Origin: Gemmatimonadota bacterium
GTDB taxonomy: Bacteria > Gemmatimonadota > Gemmatimonadetes > Longimicrobiales > Gaopeijiaceae
Length of the DNA: 16,411 bases
NCBI GenBank assembly: GCA_016209995.1
Contig: JACQVC010000243.1
Coordinates: 1 to 16,411, forward strand
Reading direction: 5' to 3'
The translations under genes and the position numbers were made by a program. Below the pieces are notes generated by a model. That model saw only the letters and a program-made list of their open reading frames with translations, searched no databases and was not told where the DNA came from. Shown here piece after piece: positions 6,408-14,940 of the stretch. How positions within the stretch are numbered: position 1 is the first letter of the stretch; each line of letters starts with the position of its first letter.

Positions 6408-7859
6408 ATGGCCATCCTGACCCGCTACCTGATTCGCGCCCACATCGGGCCGTTCCTCTTTGCCTTCACCGTACTGACGAGCCTGCTCTTTCTCAACACG
6501 GTGGCCCGCCGCCTGCAGGATCTGGCGGGCAAGGGGCTGCCCTGGTCGATCATCGGTGAGGTACTCGTCCTCTCGTTGCCGCACGTGGTCGCGCTCACGC
6601 TGCCGATGTCCGTGCTCGTCGCCGTTCTCTACACCTATAACGAGCTGACGGCCGCCAACGAGGCCACGGCGATGGCCGCGAACGGCGTGAATCCGCTGCG
6701 CCTGCTCGTGCCGCTGGTCGGCGTGGGAACGATCGTCGCCGCGGGCATGCTCTACTTCAACGACCGCATGCTCCCGGAGACGAATCACCGCCTCAAGAAC
6801 CTGCTCGTGGACATCGCGCGGAAGAGCCCGACCTTCGAGCTGCGCGAGCAGGTGATGAACGAGATTCGGACCGGCGACTTTCGGACGAAGTATTTCCTGC
6901 AGGCGAGGGGCGTGGATCAGGCCACTAACAACCTGACCGACGTAGCCATCTACGACGTGAGCAACCCCGATCGCGCGCGCACCATCTATGCGGATCACGG
7001 GACCATGGCTTTTAACCAGGAGGGCACGGATCTGTTCCTCACCCTCTTCGACGGAGTGATGCAGGAAGGTGACCTCGCGGATCCTCGCGATTTCCAGCGA
7101 CTCTATTTCGGGGAGCAGGTGATCCGTGTCCGGGGCGTGGGTGACATACTGGAGCGTCAGAGCAGCGGCTTCCGCAGCGACCGGGAGATGTCCATCGCGA
7201 TGCTCGACTCCGCCGCGCTCGAGAACGACCGGCAGCTACGCGATGTGCAGCAGGAGAGTCTGCTGCGGGCGAAGGAGGCGGTACAGATCGCGTTGAACGT
7301 GGAGGGCTTCGAGCCGGAGGTGAGCGCGCCCAGCGCGGGCGGGTACGGCGGATCACCGGTGTGGAGAGAAGGCGGCCGGGCCCAGGATCGTCTCACCGAG
7401 TCGACCGCTTTGCAATCACGCGCGCACTCGGCGCAGGCCCAGTCGCTGCGGCGGCAGGCGAACATGTACCGGGTCGAGATCCACAAGAAGTACGCCATTT
7501 CGTTCGCGTGCATCGTGTTCGTGCTGCTGGGTGCGCCGGTAGCCGTGCGCTTCCCCAGCGGCGGTGTGGGTATGGTGATCGCGGTGTCGCTGGTCGTATT
7601 CAGCATCTATTGGGTCGGACTGATCGGCGGGGAGAAGCTCGCGGACACGGGCGCGGTCACGCCGTTCTGGTCGATGTGGGCGGCCAACGCGGTTTTTCTG
7701 GTGGCCGCGGTCTGGGCGCTCGCCAAGATGGGCCGCGAGGGTATCACACCGCGAGGCGGCGGGTGGGGCGACCTCCGCTACGCGCTGGACCGGCGCCTGC
7801 GCAGCGCCGTCGCGCTGTTCGCGCGGCGCGCGCCTCCCGGCCCGCGTACCACGTCCTAG
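6408..7859 (+). CDS. lptF: LptF/LptG-family LPS export permease (first copy)
   Basis: This is an inner-membrane subunit of the LptB2FG ABC exporter, which pulls lipopolysaccharide from the inner membrane and hands it to LptC/LptA. The product has 483 residues from ATG 6408; a longer in-frame reading from 6324 adds a non-conserved, non-membrane leader and is rejected. Predicted membrane segments are at about 12-32, 52-77 and 99-118, then a periplasmic jellyroll domain, then segments at about 362-385, 388-412 and 422-445. The family signature after the second segment is present (NELTAANEATAMAANGVNPL), as is KKYAISFACIVFVLLGAPVA at the fourth. It is well over 100 residues longer than E. coli LptF. 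The excess is a polar, helix-prone stretch of about 265-355 before the fourth membrane segment, plus a basic tail. It is followed 20 bases later by a second family member. Assignment as F rather than G rests on gene order only. Confidence 0.85.
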   Translation: MAILTRYLIRAHIGPFLFAFTVLTSLLFLNTVARRLQDLAGKGLPWSIIGEVLVLSLPHVVALTLPMSVLVAVLYTYNELTAANEATAMAANGVNPLRLLVPLVGVGTIVAAGMLYFNDRMLPETNHRLKNLLVDIARKSPTFELREQVMNEIRTGDFRTKYFLQARGVDQATNNLTDVAIYDVSNPDRARTIYADHGTMAFNQEGTDLFLTLFDGVMQEGDLADPRDFQRLYFGEQVIRVRGVGDILERQSSGFRSDREMSIAMLDSAALENDRQLRDVQQESLLRAKEAVQIALNVEGFEPEVSAPSAGGYGGSPVWREGGRAQDRLTESTALQSRAHSAQAQSLRRQANMYRVEIHKKYAISFACIVFVLLGAPVAVRFPSGGVGMVIAVSLVVFSIYWVGLIGGEKLADTGAVTPFWSMWAANAVFLVAAVWALAKMGREGITPRGGGWGDLRYALDRRLRSAVALFARRAPPGPRTTS

Positions 7860-7879
7860 GAGCAACGGCTGGCACGCTG

Positions 7880-8950
7880 ATGCGGATCCTCGACCGACTG
7901 GTCATCCGCGAGTTCGCGGGAATCTTCGTGCTCTTCGTGCTCGGAGCGCCGGTGCTCTTCATCATCGGCGACGTCACCGAGAACCTCGAGCAATACCTGG
8001 ACCGGGGCCTGGGGCTGAGCCAGATCGCGCTGTCGTATCTGTATCAGATTCCGCTGTTCATGGTCTGGTCGTTCCCCATCGCCGCGCTGATCGCGACCGT
8101 CTTCACGATTCACGGGATGACGGTGCATCGGGAGATCGTCGCGATGAAGGCGGGCGGCGTCTCGTTTCATCGGCTGATGGTTCCGCTGCTCGCGCTGGGA
8201 ATCTTGCTCACGGCGGCCGCGCTGGGGCTGGACACCGTGGTGCCGGCAGCGAACCGCGCCCGTGCCGAAATTCTGGGCGAGCGGCTGGGACGCATCGACC
8301 GGCGCAGCGATTTCGTGTATCAGTCCGAGGACGGCCGGGTCCTGGCCATTCGTTCGCTCTCCGTCGAGGACGGCCGCCTCTCGGGCGTCGTCATGGAGCG
8401 GGAGGGCAACGAGCCCGACGTACCTACCCTGCACGTGATCGCGCAGGAAGCTCGTTACGATTCCGTCGCCGGGTGGACGCTCGAGCGCGGAACCTTACGC
8501 GTTCTGCTGGGCCCGGACCAGGAGCGCGCCTTCTTCTTCGACCGCATGGTGCCCGCCGACTTCCAGGAGACGCCGGAAGAGCTGTTGGCCGAGCCCAAGC
8601 AACCGGAGGAGATGAGTTACGCGGAGCTGGGGCGGCTGGCCGGCGTCATTCTGCGGTCCGGCGGCGATCCGTCCGAGCTGCTGGTCGAGCGCGCCCAGAA
8701 GATCGCGATCCCGGTGGCCACGTTCGTGATCGTGCTGTTTGGCGCGCCGTTGGCCACCTCCTCGCGGCGAGGCGGAAAAGCTTACGGAATCGGAGTGTCA
8801 CTGAGCGCGACGATCATCTATCTGTTACTGTTTCGGATCGCGGGCGCCGCGGGCGAAAGCGGAACGATCCCGCCGCTCGTGGCCGCCTGGGTGCCGAACG
8901 GCGTGTTCTTCCTGACAGGCCTGGTGCTGTTGGCAAGAGTGAGGACATAG
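7880..8950 (+). CDS. lptG: LptF/LptG-family LPS export permease (second copy)
   Basis: This is the partner permease of the LptB2FG exporter, 356 residues long, close to the usual size. It starts MRILDRLVIREFAGIF, typical of the family. Membrane segments are at about 13-31, 54-79 and 97-116, and three more lie in the C-terminal quarter (from KIAIPVATFVIVLFGAPLAT onward). The family motif MTVHREIVAMKAGGVSFHRL directly follows the second segment. The central region is the periplasmic jellyroll. The open frame extends upstream to 7361 inside the previous gene, but that part is out-of-frame shadow sequence, so ATG 7880 is used. An AGGAG at 7858-7862 is rather distant from the start. The next gene begins 7 bases after this stop, so both belong to one transcript. 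LptB, LptC and LptA are not in the window. Confidence 0.87.
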   Translation: MRILDRLVIREFAGIFVLFVLGAPVLFIIGDVTENLEQYLDRGLGLSQIALSYLYQIPLFMVWSFPIAALIATVFTIHGMTVHREIVAMKAGGVSFHRLMVPLLALGILLTAAALGLDTVVPAANRARAEILGERLGRIDRRSDFVYQSEDGRVLAIRSLSVEDGRLSGVVMEREGNEPDVPTLHVIAQEARYDSVAGWTLERGTLRVLLGPDQERAFFFDRMVPADFQETPEELLAEPKQPEEMSYAELGRLAGVILRSGGDPSELLVERAQKIAIPVATFVIVLFGAPLATSSRRGGKAYGIGVSLSATIIYLLLFRIAGAAGESGTIPPLVAAWVPNGVFFLTGLVLLARVRT

Positions 8951-8957
8951 TTAACTC

Positions 8958-11237
8958 ATGGACCGAGTATTCGAGTTCCTGTTCAAATACCGCCCGGTGG
9001 TGTTCGAGCGGGGGGATGTTTCGTTCCAGCCGCCGTGGCCGCTGTGGGCGCTGTTGCTGGTCGTCTCGATCGGCGCGCTCATCGCGCTGGCCCCCTACGC
9101 GCGTGCCTCGGCGAAGCTGCGGCTCCGCGACCGCGTGGCTCTGAGCGCGCTGCGCGTGCTGGCCCTGGGCGTGCTGCTCTTCTGTCTGGCGCGGCCCATT
9201 CTGGTCGTGGCTGTGGTCGTACCGCAGCAGAACTTCCTCGGCATTCTGGTCGACAACTCGCAGAGCATGCGCATTGCCGATCCGGACCGGCCACGCGGCC
9301 AGATCGCGACTGAGCTGTTCGGGCCGGAAAGCCCGATCGTGAGCGCGCTGAGCGAGCGGTTCAAGGTGCGCTTCTTCAGCTTCGCGGACGGCGCGAAGCG
9401 CATCGGCACGCTGCACGAGGTGGCGTTCGACGGGCGGCGCACCGATCTGGCGCGCTCGCTCGAGGACGTGAAGGGCGAGCTGGGGTCGCTGCCGCTCGCG
9501 GGCTTGATCGTCGTCACGGACGGCGGGCACAACACGGCGACGCCGCTCGACCCGGCGCTGCTGGGCCTCAAGGCAGGCAAGGTGCCAGTTCACGTCGTGG
9601 GCCTGGGGCAGGAGCGCATCGACCGCGAGGTGGAGGTCCTGCGCGCCGATGTGCCCACCATGGTGATGGCCGGCTCGGCCGTGGCCGTGGACGTCACGGT
9701 CGGCCACTCGGGGCTGGCAGGCCAGACGGTGCCGATCCGCGTCGAGGACGAGGGCCGCATCGTCGGCGTCGGGCAGGTTCAGCTGCCACGCGACGGCGAG
9801 GCCGGGACCACGCGGTTGAACTTCACCGCCGAGACGGGCGGCGCGCGCCGCCTGCGCTTCGTCGTGCCGCCGCTCGAGGGCGAGAAGATCGTCGAGAACA
9901 ACAGCCTGGACCGCGTCGTCGAGGTGCAGAGCGGGCGGCAAAAAATCCTCTATTACGAGGGCGAGCCCCGCTTCGAGGTGAAGTTCCTGCGGCGGGCGAT
10001 CGAGGGCGACGAGAACCTGCAGGTCGTGGTGCTGCTGCGCACCGCGCAGGACAAGTACCTCCGCCTGGACGTCTCCGACTCGACCGAGCTGGCGAGCGGG
10101 TTCCCAGGCACTCGCGAGGAGCTGTTCCGCTACAAGGGCCTCGTCCTCGGCTCGATCGAGGCCAGCTCCTTCCCGCCGGATCAGCTCCGTATGATCTCGG
10201 ACTTCGTGTCGCGCCGGGGCGGCGGGCTGCTGGTCCTGGGCGGGCGCAACGCGTTCGCCGAGGGCGGCTATACCGGCACGCCGCTCGCGGACGCGCTGCC
10301 CGTGGTCATCGAAGGCCCGCCGCGCGGCGAAGACTACGACTTCTTCGACGAGGTGAAAGTCGTGCCGACGCCGGCCGGGTCAGCCCATCCCGCTTTGCAG
10401 CTCGCGCGCGGCGGCAAAGACCCGGCGACCCTCTGGGATGCGCTGCCGCAGCTCTCGATCCTCAACCCGGTAACCGAGGTCAAACCGGGCGCGACGCTGC
10501 TGCTCGAGGGTCGCGGCGGCCGCGGCGACACGTACGTCGTGCTCGCGCACCACCGCTTCGGACGTGGGAAGGCACTCGCGCTGCTTCCGCAGGATACCTG
10601 GATGTGGCAGATGCACGCGGACGTGGCGCCCGAGGACTCGACCCACGAGGCGCTGTGGCAGCAGCTCCTGCGTTGGGTCGTGAGCGACGTGCCGGACCCC
10701 GTGAGCATCACAGCCACACCCGACCGCGTCGAGCCCGGCACACCCATCACCTTCGTGGCCCAGGTTGCGGACTCGACCTTCCTCGGCGTGAACGGCGCGG
10801 AGGTCACCGCTACGGTCGTGGCGCCGTCCGGCGCGCAGGAGTCGATCCCGATGGGCTGGACGGTCGAGCGGGACGGCGAGTACCGGGCGACGTTCGTGCC
10901 CAAAGAGGAGGGAATGCACGAGGTGCGCGTCGCGGCTTCACGCGCGGGCAACAGCCTGGGCAGCGGCACGACTCACATGGATGCAGGCGACATCGGCGCC
11001 GAGTTCCGCGGCCCCGGCATGCGCGCGCCCCTGCTCCGCTCGCTCGCCGAGCAGACGGGCGGCGGCTTCTACACGGCCGAAACCGCGTCGCGGCTCCCCG
11101 AGGACGTGAGCATCACCGAGGCCGGCGCCACGGTACGCGAAGAGCGCGACCTTTGGGACATGCCGGCACTCTTCCTGCTGCTCCTGGGGCTGATCGGCGG
11201 CGAGTGGGCCTACCGCAAGCGGCGAGGCCTGCCCTGA
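8958..11237 (+). CDS. Membrane-anchored von Willebrand A / GATase-like protein
   Basis: The product has 759 residues and resembles the large BatA-like membrane proteins next to MoxR ATPases. Two N-terminal membrane segments (about 28-47 and 62-88) precede a von Willebrand A domain with a complete metal-ion-dependent adhesion site: DNSQS (99-103), T162 and D188 in VVTDGG. A CARDB-like beta domain follows (about 208-325). Next comes a class I glutamine-amidotransferase-like segment (about 405-455, VSRRGGGLLVLGGRNAFAEG). I see no catalytic cysteine there, so it is probably a binding fold. An Ig-like beta region lies at about 580-660, and a third membrane helix at 735-752 is followed by a basic tail. 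It likely anchors in the inner membrane with the beta domains outside. Its stop overlaps the next start by one base (TGATG). The partner or substrate is unknown. MoxR-associated vWA proteins are generally thought to work with the ATPase in complex assembly or stress tolerance. Confidence 0.82.
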   Translation: MDRVFEFLFKYRPVVFERGDVSFQPPWPLWALLLVVSIGALIALAPYARASAKLRLRDRVALSALRVLALGVLLFCLARPILVVAVVVPQQNFLGILVDNSQSMRIADPDRPRGQIATELFGPESPIVSALSERFKVRFFSFADGAKRIGTLHEVAFDGRRTDLARSLEDVKGELGSLPLAGLIVVTDGGHNTATPLDPALLGLKAGKVPVHVVGLGQERIDREVEVLRADVPTMVMAGSAVAVDVTVGHSGLAGQTVPIRVEDEGRIVGVGQVQLPRDGEAGTTRLNFTAETGGARRLRFVVPPLEGEKIVENNSLDRVVEVQSGRQKILYYEGEPRFEVKFLRRAIEGDENLQVVVLLRTAQDKYLRLDVSDSTELASGFPGTREELFRYKGLVLGSIEASSFPPDQLRMISDFVSRRGGGLLVLGGRNAFAEGGYTGTPLADALPVVIEGPPRGEDYDFFDEVKVVPTPAGSAHPALQLARGGKDPATLWDALPQLSILNPVTEVKPGATLLLEGRGGRGDTYVVLAHHRFGRGKALALLPQDTWMWQMHADVAPEDSTHEALWQQLLRWVVSDVPDPVSITATPDRVEPGTPITFVAQVADSTFLGVNGAEVTATVVAPSGAQESIPMGWTVERDGEYRATFVPKEEGMHEVRVAASRAGNSLGSGTTHMDAGDIGAEFRGPGMRAPLLRSLAEQTGGGFYTAETASRLPEDVSITEAGATVREERDLWDMPALFLLLLGLIGGEWAYRKRRGLP

Positions 11238-12235
11238 TGCGATTCGTCGTCCGCGCAGCGCTCGTCGTCGCAGCCGCGATCGCTCTGACCGCACCCGCCG
11301 CGACCGCTCAGACGCACATGCTCGTGGTCGTCGGGCTCGGCGGCGAAGCTCGCCACGACGACGCGTTCCACGAGTGGGCAACCTCGCTGGTGGCGTCGGC
11401 GAAAGAGCGATTCAACGTGCCGGCCGCGAACATCCGGTATCTGGCTGGATCGCCCAAGTATGCGGCAGAGGCACAGGGTCGCTCGACGCGCGAAGCGGTC
11501 GAGCGCGCGCTGACGGAGATGGCGGCGCGGGCGGAGCCGGACGCCGTGATCTTCATCGTGCTGATCGGTCACGGCGGCGACGTGGGCGAGCCTCGCCTCA
11601 ACCTGACGGGGCCGGACCTCACGGCCGGCGATCTCGCGATCTGGCTGACGCGCTTCGGCACGCAGACCATCGCCGTGGTGAACACGGCGAGCGCCAGCGG
11701 CGAATGGCTCCAGGCTTTATCCGGCGAGCGGCGCATTATTATCACGGCCACGCGCTCGTCCAGCGAGCGGTACGAGACCGTGTTCGGCCGCTACTTCGCG
11801 CAGGCCTTCACCGCCGACGACGCGGACACAGACAAGAACAGCCGGCTGTCGTTGCTCGAAGCGTTCGAGTACGCGCGCCGCGAGGTCGTGCGCACCTACG
11901 AGAGCGACGACAAGATGCTCAGCGAGCACGCGTTGATCGATGACGACGGCGACAAGAAGGGCAGCGTCGAGCCCAGTTCCGAGGGCGACGGCGTAGTCGC
12001 CGCGCGCATCTTCCTCGACCACGGTCCCACGCGCGCCTTCACGCTCGAGGGCGCCGCCAACGACCCGGCCCTCGCCGCGCTCGTCACGAAGCGCGACTCG
12101 CTCGAGCGCGAGATCGCGCAGCTGCGCACTCGGCGGTCGAGCATGGAAACGGCTGCCTACGAGCAGCAGCTCGAGCGCATGCTCCTCGAATTGGCGGTCA
12201 CGACCCGTCAGATCCGGGAGCGGGGACCGCGATGA
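11237..12235 (+). CDS. Secreted caspase/legumain-like (C13-type) protein lacking the nucleophile cysteine
   Basis: The product has 332 residues, with a signal peptide that probably cleaves after ATA at residue 24. The fold matches clan CD peptidases. VIFIVLIGHGG (104-114) ends the strand bearing the catalytic histidine (H112). TIAVVNTASASGEW (144-157) is the counterpart of the legumain/caspase strand that normally reads A-C-x-S-G. Here the cysteine position is serine (S152), and the protein contains no cysteine at all. An acidic calcium-loop-like stretch, DDADTDKNSRLSLLEAFEYA, occupies 194-213 and is common in bacterial caspase-like proteins. The C-terminus (about 282-330) is a predicted coiled coil. 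ATG 11237 overlaps the previous stop by one base, with GAGG at 11224-11227. It is likely periplasmic or cell-surface. It may be a pseudoprotease, a binding module, or an enzyme using serine. The C13-type assignment is from pattern recognition, with moderate certainty. Confidence 0.72.
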   Translation: MRFVVRAALVVAAAIALTAPAATAQTHMLVVVGLGGEARHDDAFHEWATSLVASAKERFNVPAANIRYLAGSPKYAAEAQGRSTREAVERALTEMAARAEPDAVIFIVLIGHGGDVGEPRLNLTGPDLTAGDLAIWLTRFGTQTIAVVNTASASGEWLQALSGERRIIITATRSSSERYETVFGRYFAQAFTADDADTDKNSRLSLLEAFEYARREVVRTYESDDKMLSEHALIDDDGDKKGSVEPSSEGDGVVAARIFLDHGPTRAFTLEGAANDPALAALVTKRDSLEREIAQLRTRRSSMETAAYEQQLERMLLELAVTTRQIRERGPR

Positions 12236-14940
12236 GAGGCGCCGCGGTCGGCTCGACGCTGGCGCTGCTCGCGCTCGGCTGGGCAGGACTCGCCTCGCCT
12301 GCCGCGCTCGAGGCGCGGGAGCCCGCGCCCGTCATCCAGGCCCGATCCGGCGCCGATGCCGCGCAGGTCGCGTTCCTGGCCGGCCAATACGATGAGGCGA
12401 TCTCCCAGTACGCGGCGGCCGCAGCCCGCAACCCGAGCTCCGCCGCGCCCCTGCGCGGTTTGATCGCGGCGTTGCGTGAGGTCGGACGCTACGACGATGC
12501 GATCGCCGCGGCCGAGCGGTTCAATCGTGCGAACCCGGACTCGCCGGAGCTGTGGAACTCGCTCGGCGAGGTGCTGCGGCTGCGCGGCCGGCGGACGGAG
12601 GCGGAGGCCGCGTTCAACCGCGCCATCACCGGTCGCGCGTCGGACAACCTGACGGCGCGTCTGAACCTCGCGCTGCTGCGCCGCGACCGCGGCGACCTCG
12701 CCGAGGCTCGCCGCACGTTCGACTCGTTCATCGACGTCTACAACAACGGCGTAACGACCGGACGGCTCTCTTCGTCCGACCTCGCTGCTGTCGCTAGCGC
12801 GGTCCGCTACCTGTCGGTCTACAACCCGCAGCTCGCCAAGGACGCGGTGCGCGCGTATCAGGAGGCGATCGCCGCGGATCCGACGAACATCGACGCGCAA
12901 GTGGAGCTCGGTCAGGCTCTGCTCGAGGGCTACGCCGGCAGCGAAGCACGCTCCACGTTCGAGGAGATTCTCGCGAAGAATGAGCGCCATCCGCGCGCGT
13001 TGCTCGGCATGGCGCAGACGCTGCACTTCGAGAGCTCCCCGGAGGTCGAGGAGCCGGCTCGCCGCAGCCTCGAGATCAATCCCAATCTGACGCCGGCGCG
13101 CGCGTTTCTCGCGCGGCTCGCCCTGGAGCGCGAAGACTACGAGGAAGCGAGACGCGAGGCCGAACGGGCCCTCGAGATCGATTCGACATCCCTCGATGCG
13201 CTGGCCGTGTTGGCCGGCGTTCACTACCTGCAGGGCAACACGGCCGCGTTCGAGGAAGTGAGCCGGCGAACGCGCGCGCTGAACCCGGTGGCCACAGGGC
13301 TGTACGTCACGCTGGCGGACTTGAGCGCGCGCAGCCGGCAATACGACGACGCGGTGCGATTCGCGCAGCAGGGTGTGGCGTTGGACTCCGCGGCCTGGCG
13401 CGCGTGGGCGCACCTGGGCGTGAACCAGCTCCGGCTCGGAGAGATGGCGGCCGGGCGCCGCAGCCTGGAAACCGCGTTCCGCGGGGATCCCTTCGACGTC
13501 TGGACCAAGAACACGCTCGACCTGCTGGACGATCTCGATCTCTATCCCGAGACGGCCACTGCGCGTTTCCGCATCTACGCGCACGAGAAGGAATCCGCGC
13601 TGCTCGGCCCGTACGTAGGCGAGTTGGCGGAACAGGCGTACGACGCGCTGGCCCGCCGCTACGGGTACCGGCCGGCCACACCCATCCGCATCGAGGTGTT
13701 CCCCAACCACGCGGACTTTTCCGTGCGCACCGTCGGGCTGGTGGGGCTCGGCGCGCTGGGTGTGAGCTTCGGCCCCGTGATCGCGATGGACTCACCGTCC
13801 GCGCGCGAGATGGGGCAGTTCCACTGGGGCTCGACGCTCTGGCACGAGCTGTCGCACACGTTCCACCTGGGCATGTCGGACCACCGCGTGCCGCGCTGGT
13901 TCACCGAAGGGCTCGCGGTCCACGAGGAGCGCCGCTCGCATCCGGGGTGGGGCGACGACATCGCGCCCGACTTCCTGGCCGCGTACTCCGGCGGCCGCCT
14001 GCGCAACCTGCGCGATCTGAACGAGGGGTTCGTGCGGCCGGCTTACCCGGAGCAGATCGGCTACTCGTATCAGCAGGCGTCGCTCGTGTTCGCGCTGATC
14101 GAGCGCGACTTCGGGGCACAGGCGATCCTCGACATGCTGGCGCTGTACCGGCGCGAAGGCCCGAACGCCGACGTCTTTCGCGGCGTGCTCGACATGGATA
14201 TCGACGCGTTCGAGCGCCGCTTCGAGCAGTACATGCGCGAGCGTTTCGGCCGCGCCATGGCTGCGCTCGGCGAGGGAGGAGCGCGGGGCGAGCGCGCCGG
14301 GCCGCCGGCGCCGCCCCAGCCCCCCTCACGCGAGGAAGTCGCTCGCCGCGCGCGCAATGCCGATGACTTCGCGGCTCAGCTCGCGATGGGGCATCTGCTC
14401 TTCGCGGAAGAGCGCTTCGATGAGGCGATGCCCTACCTCGAGCGCGCCAAAGAGCTGTACCCCGAGTATGCGGGCCCGCAGAACCCCTACCGCCTGCTCG
14501 CGCGGATCCACCAGCGCAAGGGCGCACCCAGGGCTGCCGCCGCCGAGCTGCGGACGCTGACTCGCCTCGCCGCGCGTCACTACGACGCGCACATCGAGTT
14601 GGCCGACGTGCTCGAGACGCTGGGCGATACCGCGGGCGCCGCCGAGGCGCTCGACGCCGCGTTGTACGTGAATCCGTTCGACGCGAACGTGCACAACCGG
14701 CTGGCCGCGCTCTATGAGAGCCTGGAGCGCTGGGATGGGGTAATCCGCGAGCGGATGGCCGTGCTGGGCCTCGATCCGGTAGACCGGGCCGGCGCGCTGT
14801 ACCGTGTCGCGCTCGCGCACTTCCGTGCCGGTCACGTCCAGGACGCGAGGAGCTGGGTGATCCGCGCGCTCGAGATCGCACCCGCGTTCGAGGAAGCGCA
14901 GGGACTGCTGCTCGAAATTGCCGGGAGAGGTCCGCGATGA
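12232..14940 (+). CDS. Secreted TPR protein with internal HExxH (peptidase MA-like) domain
   Basis: The product has 902 residues. A signal peptide is present (cleavage near residue 28 after ALEA). About eight tetratricopeptide repeats occupy roughly 40-430, for example GQYDEAISQYAAAAARNP. A gluzincin-type metallopeptidase domain follows (about 455-660). Its zinc motif is HELSH (538-542), and the third ligand is probably E559 in WFTEG, as in the peptidase MA family. All residues needed for zinc binding and catalysis are visible. A Pro/Gly/Ala-rich linker (about 680-705) leads to a second TPR block (705-900), for example ERFDEAMPYLERAKELYPE. The start codon overlaps the previous stop (ATGA, four bases), and the stop overlaps the next start in the same way, suggesting translational coupling. 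The likely location is the periplasm. TPR arrays on both sides suggest a protease held on partner proteins; the substrate is unknown. Confidence 0.83.
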   Translation: MRGAAVGSTLALLALGWAGLASPAALEAREPAPVIQARSGADAAQVAFLAGQYDEAISQYAAAAARNPSSAAPLRGLIAALREVGRYDDAIAAAERFNRANPDSPELWNSLGEVLRLRGRRTEAEAAFNRAITGRASDNLTARLNLALLRRDRGDLAEARRTFDSFIDVYNNGVTTGRLSSSDLAAVASAVRYLSVYNPQLAKDAVRAYQEAIAADPTNIDAQVELGQALLEGYAGSEARSTFEEILAKNERHPRALLGMAQTLHFESSPEVEEPARRSLEINPNLTPARAFLARLALEREDYEEARREAERALEIDSTSLDALAVLAGVHYLQGNTAAFEEVSRRTRALNPVATGLYVTLADLSARSRQYDDAVRFAQQGVALDSAAWRAWAHLGVNQLRLGEMAAGRRSLETAFRGDPFDVWTKNTLDLLDDLDLYPETATARFRIYAHEKESALLGPYVGELAEQAYDALARRYGYRPATPIRIEVFPNHADFSVRTVGLVGLGALGVSFGPVIAMDSPSAREMGQFHWGSTLWHELSHTFHLGMSDHRVPRWFTEGLAVHEERRSHPGWGDDIAPDFLAAYSGGRLRNLRDLNEGFVRPAYPEQIGYSYQQASLVFALIERDFGAQAILDMLALYRREGPNADVFRGVLDMDIDAFERRFEQYMRERFGRAMAALGEGGARGERAGPPAPPQPPSREEVARRARNADDFAAQLAMGHLLFAEERFDEAMPYLERAKELYPEYAGPQNPYRLLARIHQRKGAPRAAAAELRTLTRLAARHYDAHIELADVLETLGDTAGAAEALDAALYVNPFDANVHNRLAALYESLERWDGVIRERMAVLGLDPVDRAGALYRVALAHFRAGHVQDARSWVIRALEIAPAFEEAQGLLLEIAGRGPR
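14923..14930 (+). promoter_or_regulatory. Ribosome binding site of the DUF4159 gene
   Basis: GGGAGAGG lies six bases before ATG 14937, inside the end of the TPR-peptidase gene. It is the clearest Shine-Dalgarno sequence among the overlapping junctions of this operon. It supports the start that creates the ATGA overlap over the internal ATG 15 bases later. Confidence 0.7.

Noticed and set aside
5158..6420. Plus-strand open frame of 420 codons over the 5' part of the SprA-like gene
   Set aside because: Same antisense composition effect; no recognisable motif, and it runs across the lptF promoter and start.
7361..7879. N-terminal extension of the second permease frame
   Set aside because: It overlaps the C-terminal coding part of the first permease in another frame and translates to Arg/Gly-rich sequence; ATG 7880 gives the typical family N-terminus.
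12208..13710. Minus-strand open frame of 500 codons inside the TPR-peptidase gene
   Set aside because: Antisense shadow with Arg/Ala/Gln-rich low-complexity translation, while the plus strand encodes clear TPRs.
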